Source: Laccaria trichodermophora
Taxonomy: Eukaryota; Basidiomycota; Agaricomycetes; Agaricales; Hydnangiaceae
NCBI GenBank assembly: GCA_018417955.1
Contig: JACTVC010000034.1
Location: forward strand, 186,001 to 250,000
DNA length: 64,000 bases
Direction: 5' to 3'
A program made the position numbers and the translations under genes. The notes beneath the pieces were generated by a model. That model was not told where the DNA came from. It searched no databases and worked only from the letters and a program-made list of their open reading frames with translations. Positions 21,846 to 33,998 of the stretch are shown here, piece after piece. Every line of letters begins with the position of its first letter. Position 1 is the first letter of the stretch.

Positions 21846-23686
21846 TAGTCTCTCCTAGACAGACTTCGATATTATGTGAAGTCGTACCTTTGTTCACGAT
21901 AATATGAAGTCTGTTATTTACCACGCCCCCAAAACCGTGTCAGAAAAAGTTTATGTAATCTTCGGAGTTTGAAACTGCGTCGCGTCAATACTCCCTCGTC
22001 TCTCTGGGCTCTTTGACGCGTTTATAGTTCCAAAACGCCTCCTAGCTTTGCAAATTCAATCCATATCTCATTTAAATGCTGCCCTCCGCCGATGCAAACG
22101 TTCGTAGCATCCAATCATACAAGAAAACGCCCACAATCCAAGTTCCTGCAGTACCAGACTTCCTCTCCGCATTCATATCGCAATCTCCACTCAGTTTGTC
22201 GAATTTCGGAGCTTTGCCACCTATTCAATTTTCTCCTGAATGTCTACTCTCGTCTTCATCCTCTACCTCATTGTCACCTCACGGCTCACCCTTTATCAAT
22301 CTCCATGAATCTTCCAGTCAACCAATGCTAATCCGAGCTCGACAAGATAAAACACAAAAGCAAGAAGCAAAATTCCGACGAATGGAAGAGATTCTAGAAG
22401 ACTCGGGCTTTGACTCACTCGGCGAATTTCTGGAAATCCTGTTCTACAATCCCACTTGCGGAGCGGAAGATCCTCGCGGTGTTCTCATGGTCGAGTTGTC
22501 GCTCGGTTTCTTCAGGGAAGAAACAAGATCAAGATGTCTGATGTCATTGAGCTCATTTACTCTCACAAGCACAGTGCACCGTCTTCGAGATCGACTCAAT
22601 CCCACGAGCGCCATGCGCCTTTCTCGCCATCTGTCACTTCTTCCGAAATCCTCCACGTGCGTCCTTCCTTATTCACTTGGGCAACAAATCTTGTCGCCAA
22701 TCATGTTCATCGAGAGTTCTATGATCTTACTAGTAAGGATGACGACGTTCACCTTCGAGCATCAACAAATGGTCGACGTGCGGATCATGTTAACCTTGTA
22801 AGCTGGGAAGCTCTCGGACAATTCAGTATTGCTGGATTTTGTGACAAATACAAGACTCGTGCGCCTGTCTCTTGGTATCTCACTGAATCAATGACTGCCT
22901 CTCGCAGGAGCGGCATTGTGATTCTAAAGAAGCGACGCCCACATCCAATTGCAAGTATTTAACTAAAATTTTCATTGTCGTTGATTGCTTATCCATTTTC
23001 ATAGGTACAAGTCGGCGCGATCAGCTCGTTTATTATAGCACGAAACCACTACGCAAATGGAGATCTTGCGATGGTCTTGTCCATATGGCGTTTCGCAGCC
23101 AAATCCCACGTCGATGTCAAGCGTGTCTACAGCCGATTTGGAAATATCGTTAGCGACACAACCGCTCGCAAGGCTCTCGACTCTATGACAGGATCAAGTC
23201 TTGCTACTCTACGAGCTTCTGTCAAGGCTGCAACTGAACGAGGAGAGATGTGGTGTGTAGTCTTGGATAATATCCAAGAGTATTGTCTGGTATACGAAGT
23301 AGGTATAGCTCGCCAAAGTATACTCAAAGTTGGGACCGCAGCAGCTGCAATACGCCTCGATGATTGCAAACCTGGTGCTTTTGACTTACAGAGTCATCTC
23401 GCACGTCCAATCCGGTATGACTTTCTTCACAATGGTGTTGATCGTGTCAAGTCCTTGAGGGTCCTGCCAGCAGGGTTGTCGAGCCATCACTGAGTCGTTA
23501 TAACGAGTTCTAAATCAGCCAAGATGTTGAATATCAAGTTTGACGTGTATTGGAATGGAAACGCATGAGCTATCGCGTCGAGAACAAACGGCAAGGACGC
23601 GATATTGACGCGACGCGCTTTCAAACTCCGAAGATTACATAAACATTTTCTGACGCGGTTTTGGGGGCGCGGTAAAAACAGGACTA
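21846..23686. mobile_element. TIR transposon carrying a DUF6589 gene fragment (Pack-MULE-like)
   Basis: Flanked by the 9-bp direct repeat GGCACTGAG (21837-21845 and 23687-23695). Ends are TAGTC...GACTA. Long inverted repeats of about 80 bp lie just inside (about 21911-21990 and 23604-23681), sharing CGCCCCCAAAACCG, TTTATGTAATCTTCGGAG and GCGTCGCGTCAATA. A 9-bp target repeat with long TIRs suggests the Mutator/MULE superfamily; an 8-bp reading (GCACTGAG) would suggest KDZ or hAT. No transposase is present; the cargo is a fragment of a DUF6589-type gene. The element interrupts F-box/LRR copy B. Confidence 0.88.
22076..23493 (+). pseudogene. DUF6589-type gene, N-terminal part, frameshifted
   Basis: Recognised by segments typical of the basidiomycete DUF6589 group: GFDSLGEFLEILFYN, VVARFLQGRNKIKMSDVIEL, ADHVNLVSWEALGQFSIAG and LDNIQEYCLVYE...AFDLQSHLAR. 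The first frame (22076-about 22480) passes to another by a 1-nt frameshift near 22480. The second runs to 22954, then a 50-nt intron (22955-23004) leads to 23005-23493. The protein ends where the family normally continues into its large conserved domain, so only the N-terminal part is present. Function of the family is unknown. It lies wholly between the element's TIRs. Confidence 0.75.
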
Positions 23687-24855
23687 GGCACTGAGATGCT
23701 GTCCATGAACCAAGTTTCTCCGGCATTGGAACTGATATGGAGCGAAGTTATGCCATGTAGATTAATCGTAACGGGATTGGATTGTATCAGATAGGAGTGT
23801 CTCAAGCTTTCGTGCAATGTGAGATATACAAGGCTTGAGCATCGTTCAACAACCGTCAGGCATGTTTGTATATCTTCTGCTGCGAAGCTGAGCTCAGTCA
23901 ACTGGCTCCACGGAAGGGTGATGTCGCCCAATTCCTTCGACTTGTCACCATCAAGTTCAAAGGCAACCGAACGAAGCCGAGGTGCGACTGAAAAAGCGTC
24001 TGGATTGTACCTAAGTACACCTTTAATAGTGAGCCGCTCAAGGAGAGGAACTTTGCCCTGAATTTTGTATAGGCTGCCTGGCAGCCACTCCTCTGGGACG
24101 TTAAGGGTGATGGAGCGCCATTGCTCAGAATGCGCAAGCAACAGATCAAGAGCCTCGGTATTAGCTAGTGGTTCCCATCTAGTATTGACATTATGATTTT
24201 CGCCACGATACGCGACGACGATAGAGAGTGGCCGTTTCTTCGTTCGCTGTAGCCAACTTTTCAATAGATCCATCTGGATGTCCAAGACCTCTTGAACCTC
24301 CATGCAGACTGTGAGGGAGCTCCAGAGTTCAGATGCCGACCACGCAACGGTACGCCAGTCATGACAGATACTCCCGATGCGTAGGGGCGCCGATGGTCTA
24401 CCACCCTCGCTACAAGCGAGAAGGAAAATATAAGTGATGAACTCTTCTGGAAGTCGTGTGAAGGGGATTTGGGCGTTCCACTGTCGTTTGGCTGCTATGC
24501 TTCGCTTCGCGAGGTCGGTCATGCAGACCCGGTTCCTTTGGATTTCCGCCTCTGTGAGGTTGTCGAGCTCTTGGATTTCGGCCATAATTTCGGCGGGACT
24601 TCTCCTGGTATAGGCGTTTCTGAGCATTTGAACCTGCCTGTCTGTCAGTGTATGCTGGCATTGAAAATTCATTATGGCTAACCCACTTCTCTAGGCTCTG
24701 AGGACCTAGCGTCGCCTGGAATTTGAGGAGAGGCTGAGGGCTGAACTTTTGACGTCTATATACATATATAGAAAAGGAGCCTTCAGCTTTAGGAGAACAC
24801 CACTAGTATTGCACAACGCAAGGAAAATAGGGGAGCGAGTCAGAGTCGTTGAGAG

Positions 24856-25425
24856 TAGGGCTGCGCACCGTCCGTTTGACGGGGACGGCCGTCGATCGAC
24901 AGGTGTAAATTTGCAACTTGAAAGCCAGAACGGAAACGGGCGGGCAAAAAACGGCCGTAAACGGGTTGTACGGCCGTTTGCCCACCCTTTCAATGTATAT
25001 AATTTTTCAACAATTTTTGGGTACCTGATGAATGTAAGAAGAGATATAGAGCACAAATAATGAAGATTTGCACCTTCAAACAGCAAATCGTGAGCTCGAG
25101 GTGTGAATAAACCTTTCGCGGGGTTTCAATTGCGATGAGTCAGCACATTCTGGTTGTTTTTGAGCTGCAATTTAACCCGCTTGGAGACATTTAGTGTTGA
25201 TAGAGATATACAAAATTTAATAATGAAGCACTTCATATATTGTCAATAAATAGTACAGCTAATTGTGGGTAAAATTACTGAATATGTCGATGACCCGTCT
25301 GACGCCTGTTACGGCCGTCATATGACGGATAAAAACAGGTGTTCAGCAAGCCCAAACGGACACGGGTAATTGTCCATCAGACCCGCCCGTCGACCCGTCT
25401 ATGACGGGCACGGTGCGCAGCCCTA
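24856..25425. mobile_element. hAT-type MITE (570 bp) with ACGGCCGT/GACGGG arrays
   Basis: Perfect 15-bp terminal repeats TAGGGCTGCGCACCG / CGGTGCGCAGCCCTA within a perfect 8-bp direct repeat GTTGAGAG (24848-24855, 25426-25433). Both ends are dense in ACGGCCGT, GACGG and ACGGG motifs; the middle is AT-rich and non-coding. It lies just upstream of F-box/LRR copy B and 170 bp from the copia element. Confidence 0.96.
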
Positions 25426-25595
25426 GTTGAGAGCGATTATAACGCGTAACGTGTGTGACGTGTGTGACGCAGCAAAGCACTTCAGTGATAGAAAAGGAGG
25501 TCAACTCTAGTAGAACGCCACGCCGGCAAGGAGAATAGGTTGAGAATAGGGGAGCTTTGGGGGAGCTCAATAAACAGGAAGCGCAGCGTCCAGTA

Positions 25596-25906
25596 TGTTG
25601 GCATAAAACCATGTGACCTTATTAGTCACAATTATGACATATGCAGTGCGTCTTAACAGCACTATTTCACACTATATGCTGTACATTGTTCTACAGCATT
25701 CTATGTCAAATATGCGTACATAGTAGCACGGACCATATCTGTATAGTATATAAGGGCTGCTACTATGCCCCAAATTCTATAAGTTTCATACTTCTAGCTA
25801 GTCTTGCTTAGCACGCCTCTACACACACACAACCCAAGGTAAGGGCTATGGTAGTGTCAGCTACCTCTGCACTGCACGTCCTATACGCGATACATGCCTT
25901 GCAATA
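25596..25906 (+). repeat. 5' LTR of copia element
   Basis: Starts TGTTGGCATAA and ends TTGCAATA (imperfect TGTTG/CAATA ends). A TATATAAGGG promoter box lies at 25747-25756, so transcription probably starts shortly downstream. Confidence 0.97.
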
Positions 25907-25918
25907 GGTTATGGGCCC
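25907..25918 (+). other. primer binding site
   Basis: GGTTATGGGCCC directly follows the LTR. It is complementary to the anticodon arm of initiator tRNA-Met, the half-tRNA priming known from Drosophila copia. The truncated copia element has the same GGTTATGGGCC after its LTR. Confidence 0.85.
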
Positions 25919-26231
25919 CGATGTCGAACGACGTGCGCTATCGCTGCATGAGTTCTGACTAGCCTTAGCCTTAGCACCTTAGGGTTAGATTGTGCACTCT
26001 ACGAGCTGCACATCGCCAACAACAGTTTGCTTAATTGCTGAACGTTGTCTTGATTGTTCGCCTCATGGCTGAACGTCAACGCTGTTGCTGTCTGGACATT
26101 GACTCTCAAGGAGTTGGGTTCACATCTAGCAGGATGCGCAGTGCGCTATGCTGGCTGCACGCTCAATGTTAACCTGCATACTGACATCAACCCAAGTTTT
26201 ATCTTTTAGATATCATCTTACTCCATTAACA

Positions 26232-29200
26232 ATGTCTTCCAACAAGTCTTCCACCTCTCTCGCTGTCTCCGACATCCCTCACTTCAACGGCTGTAATTTC
26301 CAGGGATGGTCAGACAAGATGATTGGCATCTTTATGATCGCCAAGGTCTATGATGTCGTCAAGGGCGACCTTGTCAAACCAGCTGACTCTGAGAGACCAC
26401 CTGCTCTTGTGCCACCCACCGCTATAACTGATACCACTACCACTGCCGACCTTTCCAGGCTCAACGCCCTCTGGACTCAGTTCCAGGTTCGGCTCAATCA
26501 GTACAACCACCTTCTTGGTGTCTGGGAACGGAAGAACTCCGCCTGGACTGATGCGAATTCTCAAGCCATGGGAATCTTTAACCGAGCCCTTGATGTAGGG
26601 ATTTGGGATCAAGTTAAGGCGAAAACCGCCAAGGAGACATGGGACTGGCTGAAATCCAAGTACGCCAAGTCCTCCCATCTGGAAATCATGGAGCACTTTC
26701 GCTTCATGAAAGACCAGAGGATAGACCTCTCCGATCCCAACCCCCAGCTCGCTAAATTCATGCATCACTACCAGGCGCTTCCCGCCAACATGATTAGTTC
26801 GGCTATGGCCACCATCATTCTCCTATCCAATCTCCCACTGTCTACTGACCCTAACATCAGTAATGTCTACCAGAACCTCCTTGAAAATTCTTTCAAGGAC
26901 GAAACTGCCACGTCGCTCACTTTAGACGACACCATGACGCAGATTCGTGACGTCTGGCAAGCTCGCTTCCTTACCCTATCCGAACAGGATCAACCCTGTA
27001 AGGGGACTACGTATAACAATAAGGGTAAAGCTCTGGCAAACAAGCCGTCGCAGCAGAAGCAGCAGACACAGGTACAGCGGAACACCGCTATCAAGGGCAA
27101 AGGCCCTAATCCACAGTACTCTCAGCAGCAGAGTGCCGATTCTGGCAACTCACAGCAGAAGAGGAAGCATCCCTTCCGACACGGAGGCAAAGGAAAGGGT
27201 GCACACAGCCATATGGCTGGAGCCCCTGATACTTTCAACTCTGATTTCATCTTAGCATCATCGGCGATGCATATCGCCGATACACCAGCAATTCCAGCAC
27301 CTACGGCTCACACCGTAGCTTCCTTTAGCGCTGCCGGTCCTTCGATCCGGCGCGAGAGGACTACAGGGCCATGGAAAAACCCTGGCAAATCTACTCCTCC
27401 ATACCCCCATGTACAGCGTTCCCGCGATCTTATGAGTCGCCTTGGGGTAACACCCACTATTCAAACTTCGAAAGAATTTGAGGGAATCGCTTCCTTGGAG
27501 GAAGTAACTGAAGGAAGTTTTGGAGCCCCCACTTATCAGTGGGGAGCATACAAACTTTCTGATATACCCAGGGTTCCCATGCCAGAAATGGCACCATTGC
27601 TGGATAGGATGCAGATAGACAAACCATTGCAGGAAGAAGGAGATACGGTGTCCCTCGGAGATGAAGATGAACCGATCCCAGAAGGATTGGATCTATTTGG
27701 GGATGATGAGGACGTTGGCGCGTCCATCCCAAGAGGTAAAGGGGTCAAGCTGGACCTCGATAATGATAACTCCGATTACAGAGAAGACCCAGAGACACTC
27801 TGTGGTCCCATTATCGAACCAGAACCAATAGCTCTGGTCGCAGGACCGTCGAAGCACGTTTGGAATAAGGGGATAACCCAGGAGTACAAATGGTGGTATG
27901 ACGACGACAAGGCCTACAATGGGCCGACTGAAAATGAGTTAGTCCCTCCTTGTTCACACAAAGGCGATTCACTAACAGATCCCTCTACAGCTTCTATTAG
28001 CGTAGACATAGGTAGATCGTTAGATAAGTATCTAGCCTATGTGAATAAATTTGATTGCAAGTTCGTTCTGAACTGTAAGGACTGCAAGGGCAAAAACTCT
28101 AAGTCGAACCTCATCGAGTGGGTCGTTGACTCAGGAGCATCAGTTCACTTTTCTGAAGACGAGTCTGATTTCTTGGAGTTAAAACTCTTTCCCGAGAATC
28201 AAAGACCTCTCGCACAAACTGCGAATGGTGCAGCTGCCATATACGGCACTGGCACAGTCTTCGTGAAAACATGGATAGATACCCCTGAAAGAATGACAAC
28301 AACTATATCCCGCTTAAATCCGGTATTCTATATGCCAGGAATAGGGATTTGTCTTCTTTCAATGGGTTTGCTTCTGAAAGGCAACATGCTAATCAAGGGA
28401 GATGAGCGCACCCTTCGATTCATTGATGCTCAATCTGGAAAGGTGAAAATAGTAGCCGTTACCAGACTCTTCACCGATACGATCTATTGGATCAATTCGG
28501 AGATCCTTGCTGGAAGCGAGTTGATCGCGCACAAGTCCATGCACATTGATGATTTCGATCTCTGGCATCGACGACTTGGACATCCTGGAAAACAGGTGTT
28601 TGAGAAATTCAAATCGAGTACACGGAATTTTCCGAAGTCGATTGAGATCCCCATAGATCCGCCTGTGTGCGAAGGTTGTGTGAAAGGAAAGATGCACTCA
28701 CACTCTTTTCCTGAGAATTCTGCACGCGCCACACGTCCGTTTCAGTGGATTCACTCTGATCTGAAGGAGTTTGCGGTGACATCTTATCATCACCACAAAT
28801 ATTACATATCGTTCCTCGACGATAACACATCTCACTCCTGGATAACTCTCTTGAAAAAGAAAAGTGATTCCAAAGTGGCAACCAAGCAGTTTATCGCTAT
28901 GGTCAAAAACCAGTACAAAGCGATCATCAGCGAATGGATGTCTGATAACGGAGGAGAATACGTTGATCAGAACTATGTCAAACTCCTGAAAGATGAAGGG
29001 ATCATCATTCAACAAAGCGTTCCGGCCCAGCCGCAAATGAATGGCAGAGCTGAGTGCTTCAATCGTACTATCGATGAGAAAGCGGAGTCTATGCGCCATC
29101 AGGCCTGTCTACCTGACAGTTGGTGGGAGTTCTGCGTATTACATGCGAACTACCTTTACAACCGCACTCCCATGCGGCGCCTTGATTGGAAAACTCCTAA

Positions 29201-31499
29201 GGGCTATCTTGAAAAAGTAGACCCTGATATCTCACACCTACGTATCCTTGGATGTGGAGCTTACGTCTTCATTCACAAAGATCTCCGAGCCAACAAGTTA
29301 AGTCCCAAGTCGGAGTTGATGACTTTCCTTGGCTATCGTGATGGTTGTGAATCAAATCTGATGTTTATGCGTCCACCTAACAACGTCATCTTTACTGCTG
29401 CCACTGCACTGTTCGATGAACGATTGTTCCCAAGATGTGCGAAGAAGAGTAAAGTGCCACCTGTCACACAAATTCAGGAACTGGAGGAACCCGAGATCGT
29501 AATTGAGACAGAAAGTGTGCCTGACGATAATTCCGGTGCACCTTTCGCTCCACCCCATGATATATTCATTCTGCCAAGAGACGACGAGAGCACACATGAC
29601 GATGATGAGCCTCCTAGTCCTCCTGGATCGCCGCCACCGCAACCCCGTCATGCTCCAGGGGGAGCACAGGGTGGTAATGAGCCGCATCGCCGCTCTGAGT
29701 GAGAAAGGAAAGGAACCAGAAAAGATGGGAACGTATACCCGCCTGGCACCTCTACAGATACCGACAGATGTCGTAAATTGCCTGACGCAAACAACGCAAC
29801 GTCCGTTCCTAATTTAGGACAGTCGAGCAAGCCTGCTGTAGGTGACCCTGGTCATGCTAAATTAGCAACGGAAGGGGGAGCATTGTGGGAATATTTGCTT
29901 TCAAAGGCAATACCTCACCACGATGAATTACCAGATCCGATGAATGTCCGTGATTGGACTTCAAAGGACATCGGCAAATTACCAGCCGAAGATCAACGGG
30001 CATGGCAAAAAGCTCAATTTGAGGAGTTGGAGGCCCTCAAAAAATGCAAAGTCTATGAGCTTGCTGACCTACCTCCTGGCTGAAAGGCTATTAAAAATCG
30101 CTGGGTATTCGATTTAAAGTCTGATGGACGTAAAAAGGCCCGCTTAGTCGCTAAAGGCTGCTCACAAGTTGAGGGTCTAGACTTTGATGAGATCTTCTCA
30201 CCGGTTGTTCGGTTTGAGTTGGTCCGCACTATTCTCGCGTTAGCAGCGCTTGAGAAATGGCAGATTGAAGGCCTTGACATTAAATCCGCCTTCCTCTATG
30301 GAACGCTAGATGAAGAACTCTATATGGAGCAACCACAAGGGTTCAAAGTTCCTGGTCAGGAACACAAGGTTCTTCGTTTGCTAAAGGCTATCTATGGCCT
30401 AAAACAAGCCACATGAGCTTGGTGGCATGAGCTTGATAAGAGCCTCAAAGAGCTCAGCTTTAACTGCCTTTATGCCAATGCTGGCATTTTCGTCGCAAAA
30501 CATGCTGACGGAACCATGGTCATCATACTCGCGTATGTGGATGACATTATAGTCACCGGACCAAAAGGAACCCTAGTTGCATCCAAGAAGAAACTCTTTA
30601 TGGACAAATGGGAATGCCGCGACTTAGGAGTATGCAAGGAGTTTCTCCGAATGAGGATAGACTATCGAGATGGGAAGACCTACATTGATCAGGTTCCCTA
30701 CCTTGAGAAAATTCTCAAGCGCTTTGGTATGGCCGATGCCAAGGCTGCACAAACTCCGCTTCCCACCGGCTATAAACCTGAACCGTTTGATGGAACTGCT
30801 ACGACAGCTCTCCAGTCTCAGTATCAATCGGTGATTGGGTCCTTGCTATATTTAATGCTCGGAACTCGACCTGATCTAGCCTTCGCTGTCACACAGATGG
30901 CAAAGTTCGCTCATAATCCGTCTGAGGATCACCTCACTAAAGCCAGGCACATAATGCGCTACCTTGCTGGTACGCGCAAATACGCCTTGGTCTATGATGG
31001 AAGGAGTGATGGAGGGCTATATGCCTATTGTGACTCTTCATATGGAGATGACAGATCAGACCAAGATCGCAGACGTCGATCAACACAGGGTTACTACTTT
31101 ACCCTTGCGAACGGAAGCGTCAAGTGGCATTCTAAGACCCAGACGCTGATCTCTACGTCCTCCACTATGGCAGAGTACGTTGCACTCTCTGACTGTGCAT
31201 GTGATTGTGCATGGTACAAGATTCTTTTCTCCGAACTCAGAAAAGCAATTCCTTATGTCCCTATCTATGGTGACAGTCATGGAGCGATCTTCAATGCTCA
31301 GAATCCCGTAACTCAAAAAGGGATTAAACATATTGAGATTCGCTACCATTACATCCGAGAACAAATTGAGAAAGGTGAAGTCAAAGTATTCGCTGTTCCT
31401 ACTACAGAGAACGTTGCTGACATGTTCACCAAGAATCTGGGACCAACACTCTTCTTGAAACATAGAAAGGAGCTTGGTATAGAGTTTTATCCTCTATAG
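26232..31499 (+). pseudogene. copia gag-pol with three in-frame TGA codons
   Basis: A single frame of 1,756 codons from ATG 26232 (AACAATGTC context; an upstream in-frame ATG at 26148 is less likely) to the stop at 31499. Domains: UBN2-like Gag (about 20-250), a low-complexity linker, protease VDSGAS (about 633), HHCC module WHRRLGH...CEGC (about 777-828), integrase Asp 843, Asp 904 and Glu 940, reverse transcriptase with YVDD (about 1435) and RNase H (CDSSYGDD, about 1600; DMFTKNL at the end). No CCHC knuckle is seen in Gag. TGA codons lie at 29700, 30081 and 30414, each in a context where CGA (Arg) is expected (PPG-stop-KAI, QAT-stop-AWW). There is no frameshift. Confidence 0.95.
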
Positions 31500-31540
31500 T
31501 CCTGTACCCACAAACAAGTATGTGCGCTAGCGCTGCACTA

Positions 31541-31552
31541 CTTGAGGGGGAG
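31541..31552 (+). other. polypurine tract
   Basis: CTTGAGGGGGAG immediately precedes the 3' LTR, the usual plus-strand primer position. Confidence 0.85.
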
Positions 31553-31863
31553 TGTTGGCATAAAACCACGTGACCTTATTAGTCACAATTATGACATATG
31601 CAGTGCGTCTTAACAGCACTATTTCACACTATATGCTGTACATTGTTCTACAGCATTCTATGTCAAATATGCGTACATAGTAGCACGGACCATCTCTGTA
31701 TAGTATATAAGGGCTGCTACTATGCCCCAAATTCTATAAGTTTCATACTTCTAGCTAGTCTTGCTTAGCACGCCTCTACACACACACAACCCAAGGTAAG
31801 GGCTATGGTAGTGTCAGCTACCTCTGCACTGTGCGTCCTATACACGATACATGCCTTGCAATA
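31553..31863 (+). repeat. 3' LTR of copia element
   Basis: 311 bp, near-identical to the 5' LTR, and followed by the target repeat CAGTA. Confidence 0.97.
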
Positions 31864-31868
31864 CAGTA

Positions 31869-32930
31869 CCACACAGAATGACAACATAACAAGAAAAGCG
31901 CTGGAGTTTGAAGATTGTTCAAGCTTGGGAGTCCAGAACCCAAGCAGAACCCGTGTGACGCTGTGACACCTAGAATCAACCTTGCGCTTCCTCGTCGTTC
32001 CATTATACTTGTCGTGGCTCCGCATGGTCACCGGCTCAGCAGTGTTTACATTATTGGGTAAGACGTGGGTCCTTGCACAAGAAAGGCACCCTGCTTTTCC
32101 AACCAAAATGAACCAACGGTAAAGACAAGGTAAAGAATCACGCAAAGCTCGATGTGAGTACGTTTTGATCAAGCTCTCCTGGTTTCTCAGCATCTTACTC
32201 TTTCTCGTTAGCCTCGGGTAGCTACTCCCTCATTTTAATTCCACATCTTTCGCATTTCAGCTGAAACGACTTGACGAACGCCCTCTCCACCCCATCCACC
32301 AACACGCAAACACACAAGATGTAGCCAGGCTCTAACCTCCCAACGAAAACATGCGTTGGACGGGGCCAGCTTCATCACACACGATGCCAATGCCAATGAG
32401 CGCGATAGAACCACAGCATGCATACAAAGACAACGGACAAGGTCCATTGAAACTATTCGTGTGCGTTCACTACCAAGGCCAAACTTCCTGTCGTGGGCCT
32501 TGAGGTGGGGAAGTTGAAGCCAGGTGATGGATTTGGGAAGCCATTTGGCATGCCCACTGGTACTGTGTCCAAACCACTAATCCCTGGCTGTAGTCGTTGC
32601 CCTAGGCACCCACATTATTGCACTTAATCCCTTGCCATTATCCATGCATTCATGCCAGGGGTCTGCAGCATGCACTGGCACCTGGGTTTGGCCTAGGATT
32701 TGTTGGGGTGGGCTTTTGGTAAACATATATCAATCAAATTCTGAGGAGATATATGTGTCCTTTGTGGGGTTTGGGATATGAGGGATAAGTGAGTGTTTGT
32801 TTTTTGTCTTTTTTTGGCACTTCGGGTTTGAGGCGACTTGTGACTGTTTCGACTTTGTGGAGTTTTTTGTTTGGTTCTACCCCGATCTTTCAACGATCTC
32901 TCTTTGAGCCTTTCGGTTTTTTTGTCACTT
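31869..32930. other. no recognisable gene
   Basis: Flank of the copia element. 31886-31975 resembles 20430-20525 (ATAACAAGAAAAG at the start, GTGACGCTGTGACACCT at the end), so a short dispersed repeat is present. 32480-32710 has a GGCCAAAC/GTTTGGCC pair, suggesting a decayed inverted-repeat element. No supported ORF. Confidence 0.45.
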
Positions 32931-33610
32931 TCAACCTGATTTTCGTATTTCCTCCTTTTTTGCACGCTTCCATTACCCTTGTGCCCTCCTTTCTCCTCTT
33001 TTGGCATGTCCTCCCTTTTCGCCCCTCCTCCTCCTCCATTTCCTTTATAACTCATTCGTCTTCCCTCTTTCCCTTTTCTCTTTGTTCTCCTCTGCACCCG
33101 TTGCTTTCCGCTCTTTCCTCTGCCTCCGCTCTTGCGTGTCTTCGTCCCTTTGCATGTTCTCATTTCCCACCTTTCTTCGCTCTTTCCTTCGCCTCCCCAC
33201 TTCACTTTTGCCTTCTCTCATCTTCATTTGGGTCTTCTCCTTCTCTTTCCTTGCTGCTCGTTTTCCCCTACCATCTTTTCCTTTATCTCCTCATGCCTCT
33301 TTCTGCGTTGGCCGCTTGACCCTCTCCCCTTTCAGGCCTTTCTGCTCTTTCCTTCCTTTCCTCTCTTCATCTCTCATCATTCACACCTTCCATCACCATT
33401 GTCATTTGCTTTCTGTCGTCTTCTCTCTTCCTCCCTCCTCCCGCTTTTGCTTCTTTCATTTGCTGACTCTCCTCCCCTCCCTCCCTCATGTTTTGCTTTC
33501 CTCACTTCTTCTTGTTCCAGTTCTTTCTGCCTCTCTTTGGTCTCACCTTCCACGTCTCTCTCCTCTTTTTCTTCTCATCTTTCCCTCTTTCTTCACTTAT
33601 TCTTCTGACC
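32930..33610 (+). repeat. long polypyrimidine-biased tract
   Basis: For about 680 bp the plus strand is almost wholly C and T with scattered G and A. This yields overlapping long open frames (Ser/Leu/Phe/Pro-rich forward, Lys/Arg/Gly-rich reverse) with no domain or splice pattern. These frames are treated as compositional artefacts. Confidence 0.7.
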
Positions 33611-33998
33611 AACCACTTACCCTTGTGCGAAATAGTGTATGCACCGCCTACAAGGCCATCTTACACCCCACCCTAAAGAATGCCACCCAATGGGATGCTC
33701 TGCCAGACGTCAGCATCATGAACATCCAATGCAGCATCACCGTTCCCTCCTCCAGCAGCGTGCACGACCCCAACGTGTTCTATCACACCCAGCTCATGGG
33801 CGCAGGATTGGTCTGCCGCCCGAGGTTCTTGAGGACAGCTTCACAGTTGAGGGGAGGTAGGTTCGAGTGTCAAGTTACCTACCTACAAATGCCAAGAAGA
33901 CAGACAACCCAACAAGTTTAAGCATAAATCCAGAAACTATATATATATATTTTAAGTAATTTTTCCTCAAGTTGCTATGCATCTCATAATGTTGACTA

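Larger units (their letters stand above)
21260..24672 (-). pseudogene. F-box/LRR protein, copy B, split by a TIR element
   Basis: Coding pieces are 24672-23696 (N-terminal helix, F-box FITYIFLLACSEG, ICHDWRTVAW, and leucine-rich repeats to HISSNAGETWFMDSIS) and 21836-21260 (HLKDLAVHSLRG to LPILGSKM). Together they would give about 520 residues. They are separated by a 1,841-bp insertion plus a 9-bp target repeat; subtracting 1,850 nt brings the two pieces into the same frame. Copy A is about equally complete in the same regions. Role by family: substrate-recognition subunit of SCF ligases. The C-terminal few residues differ from copy A through a frameshifted tail. Confidence 0.88.
25596..31863 (+). 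mobile_element. complete Ty1/copia LTR retrotransposon (6.27 kb)
   Basis: Two 311-bp LTRs, a copia-type primer binding site, a gag-pol region and a polypurine tract are all present. The 5-bp target repeat CAGTA lies at 25591-25595 and 31864-31868. The LTRs differ at 5 of 311 positions (about 1.6 percent), four of them transitions, so the insertion is fairly young. The coding frame has three TGA codons, so this copy is not autonomous as it stands. Confidence 0.98.

Noticed and set aside
32693..33319. ORFs of 170 and 176 codons on opposite strands
   Set aside because: Compositional artefacts of the polypyrimidine tract.
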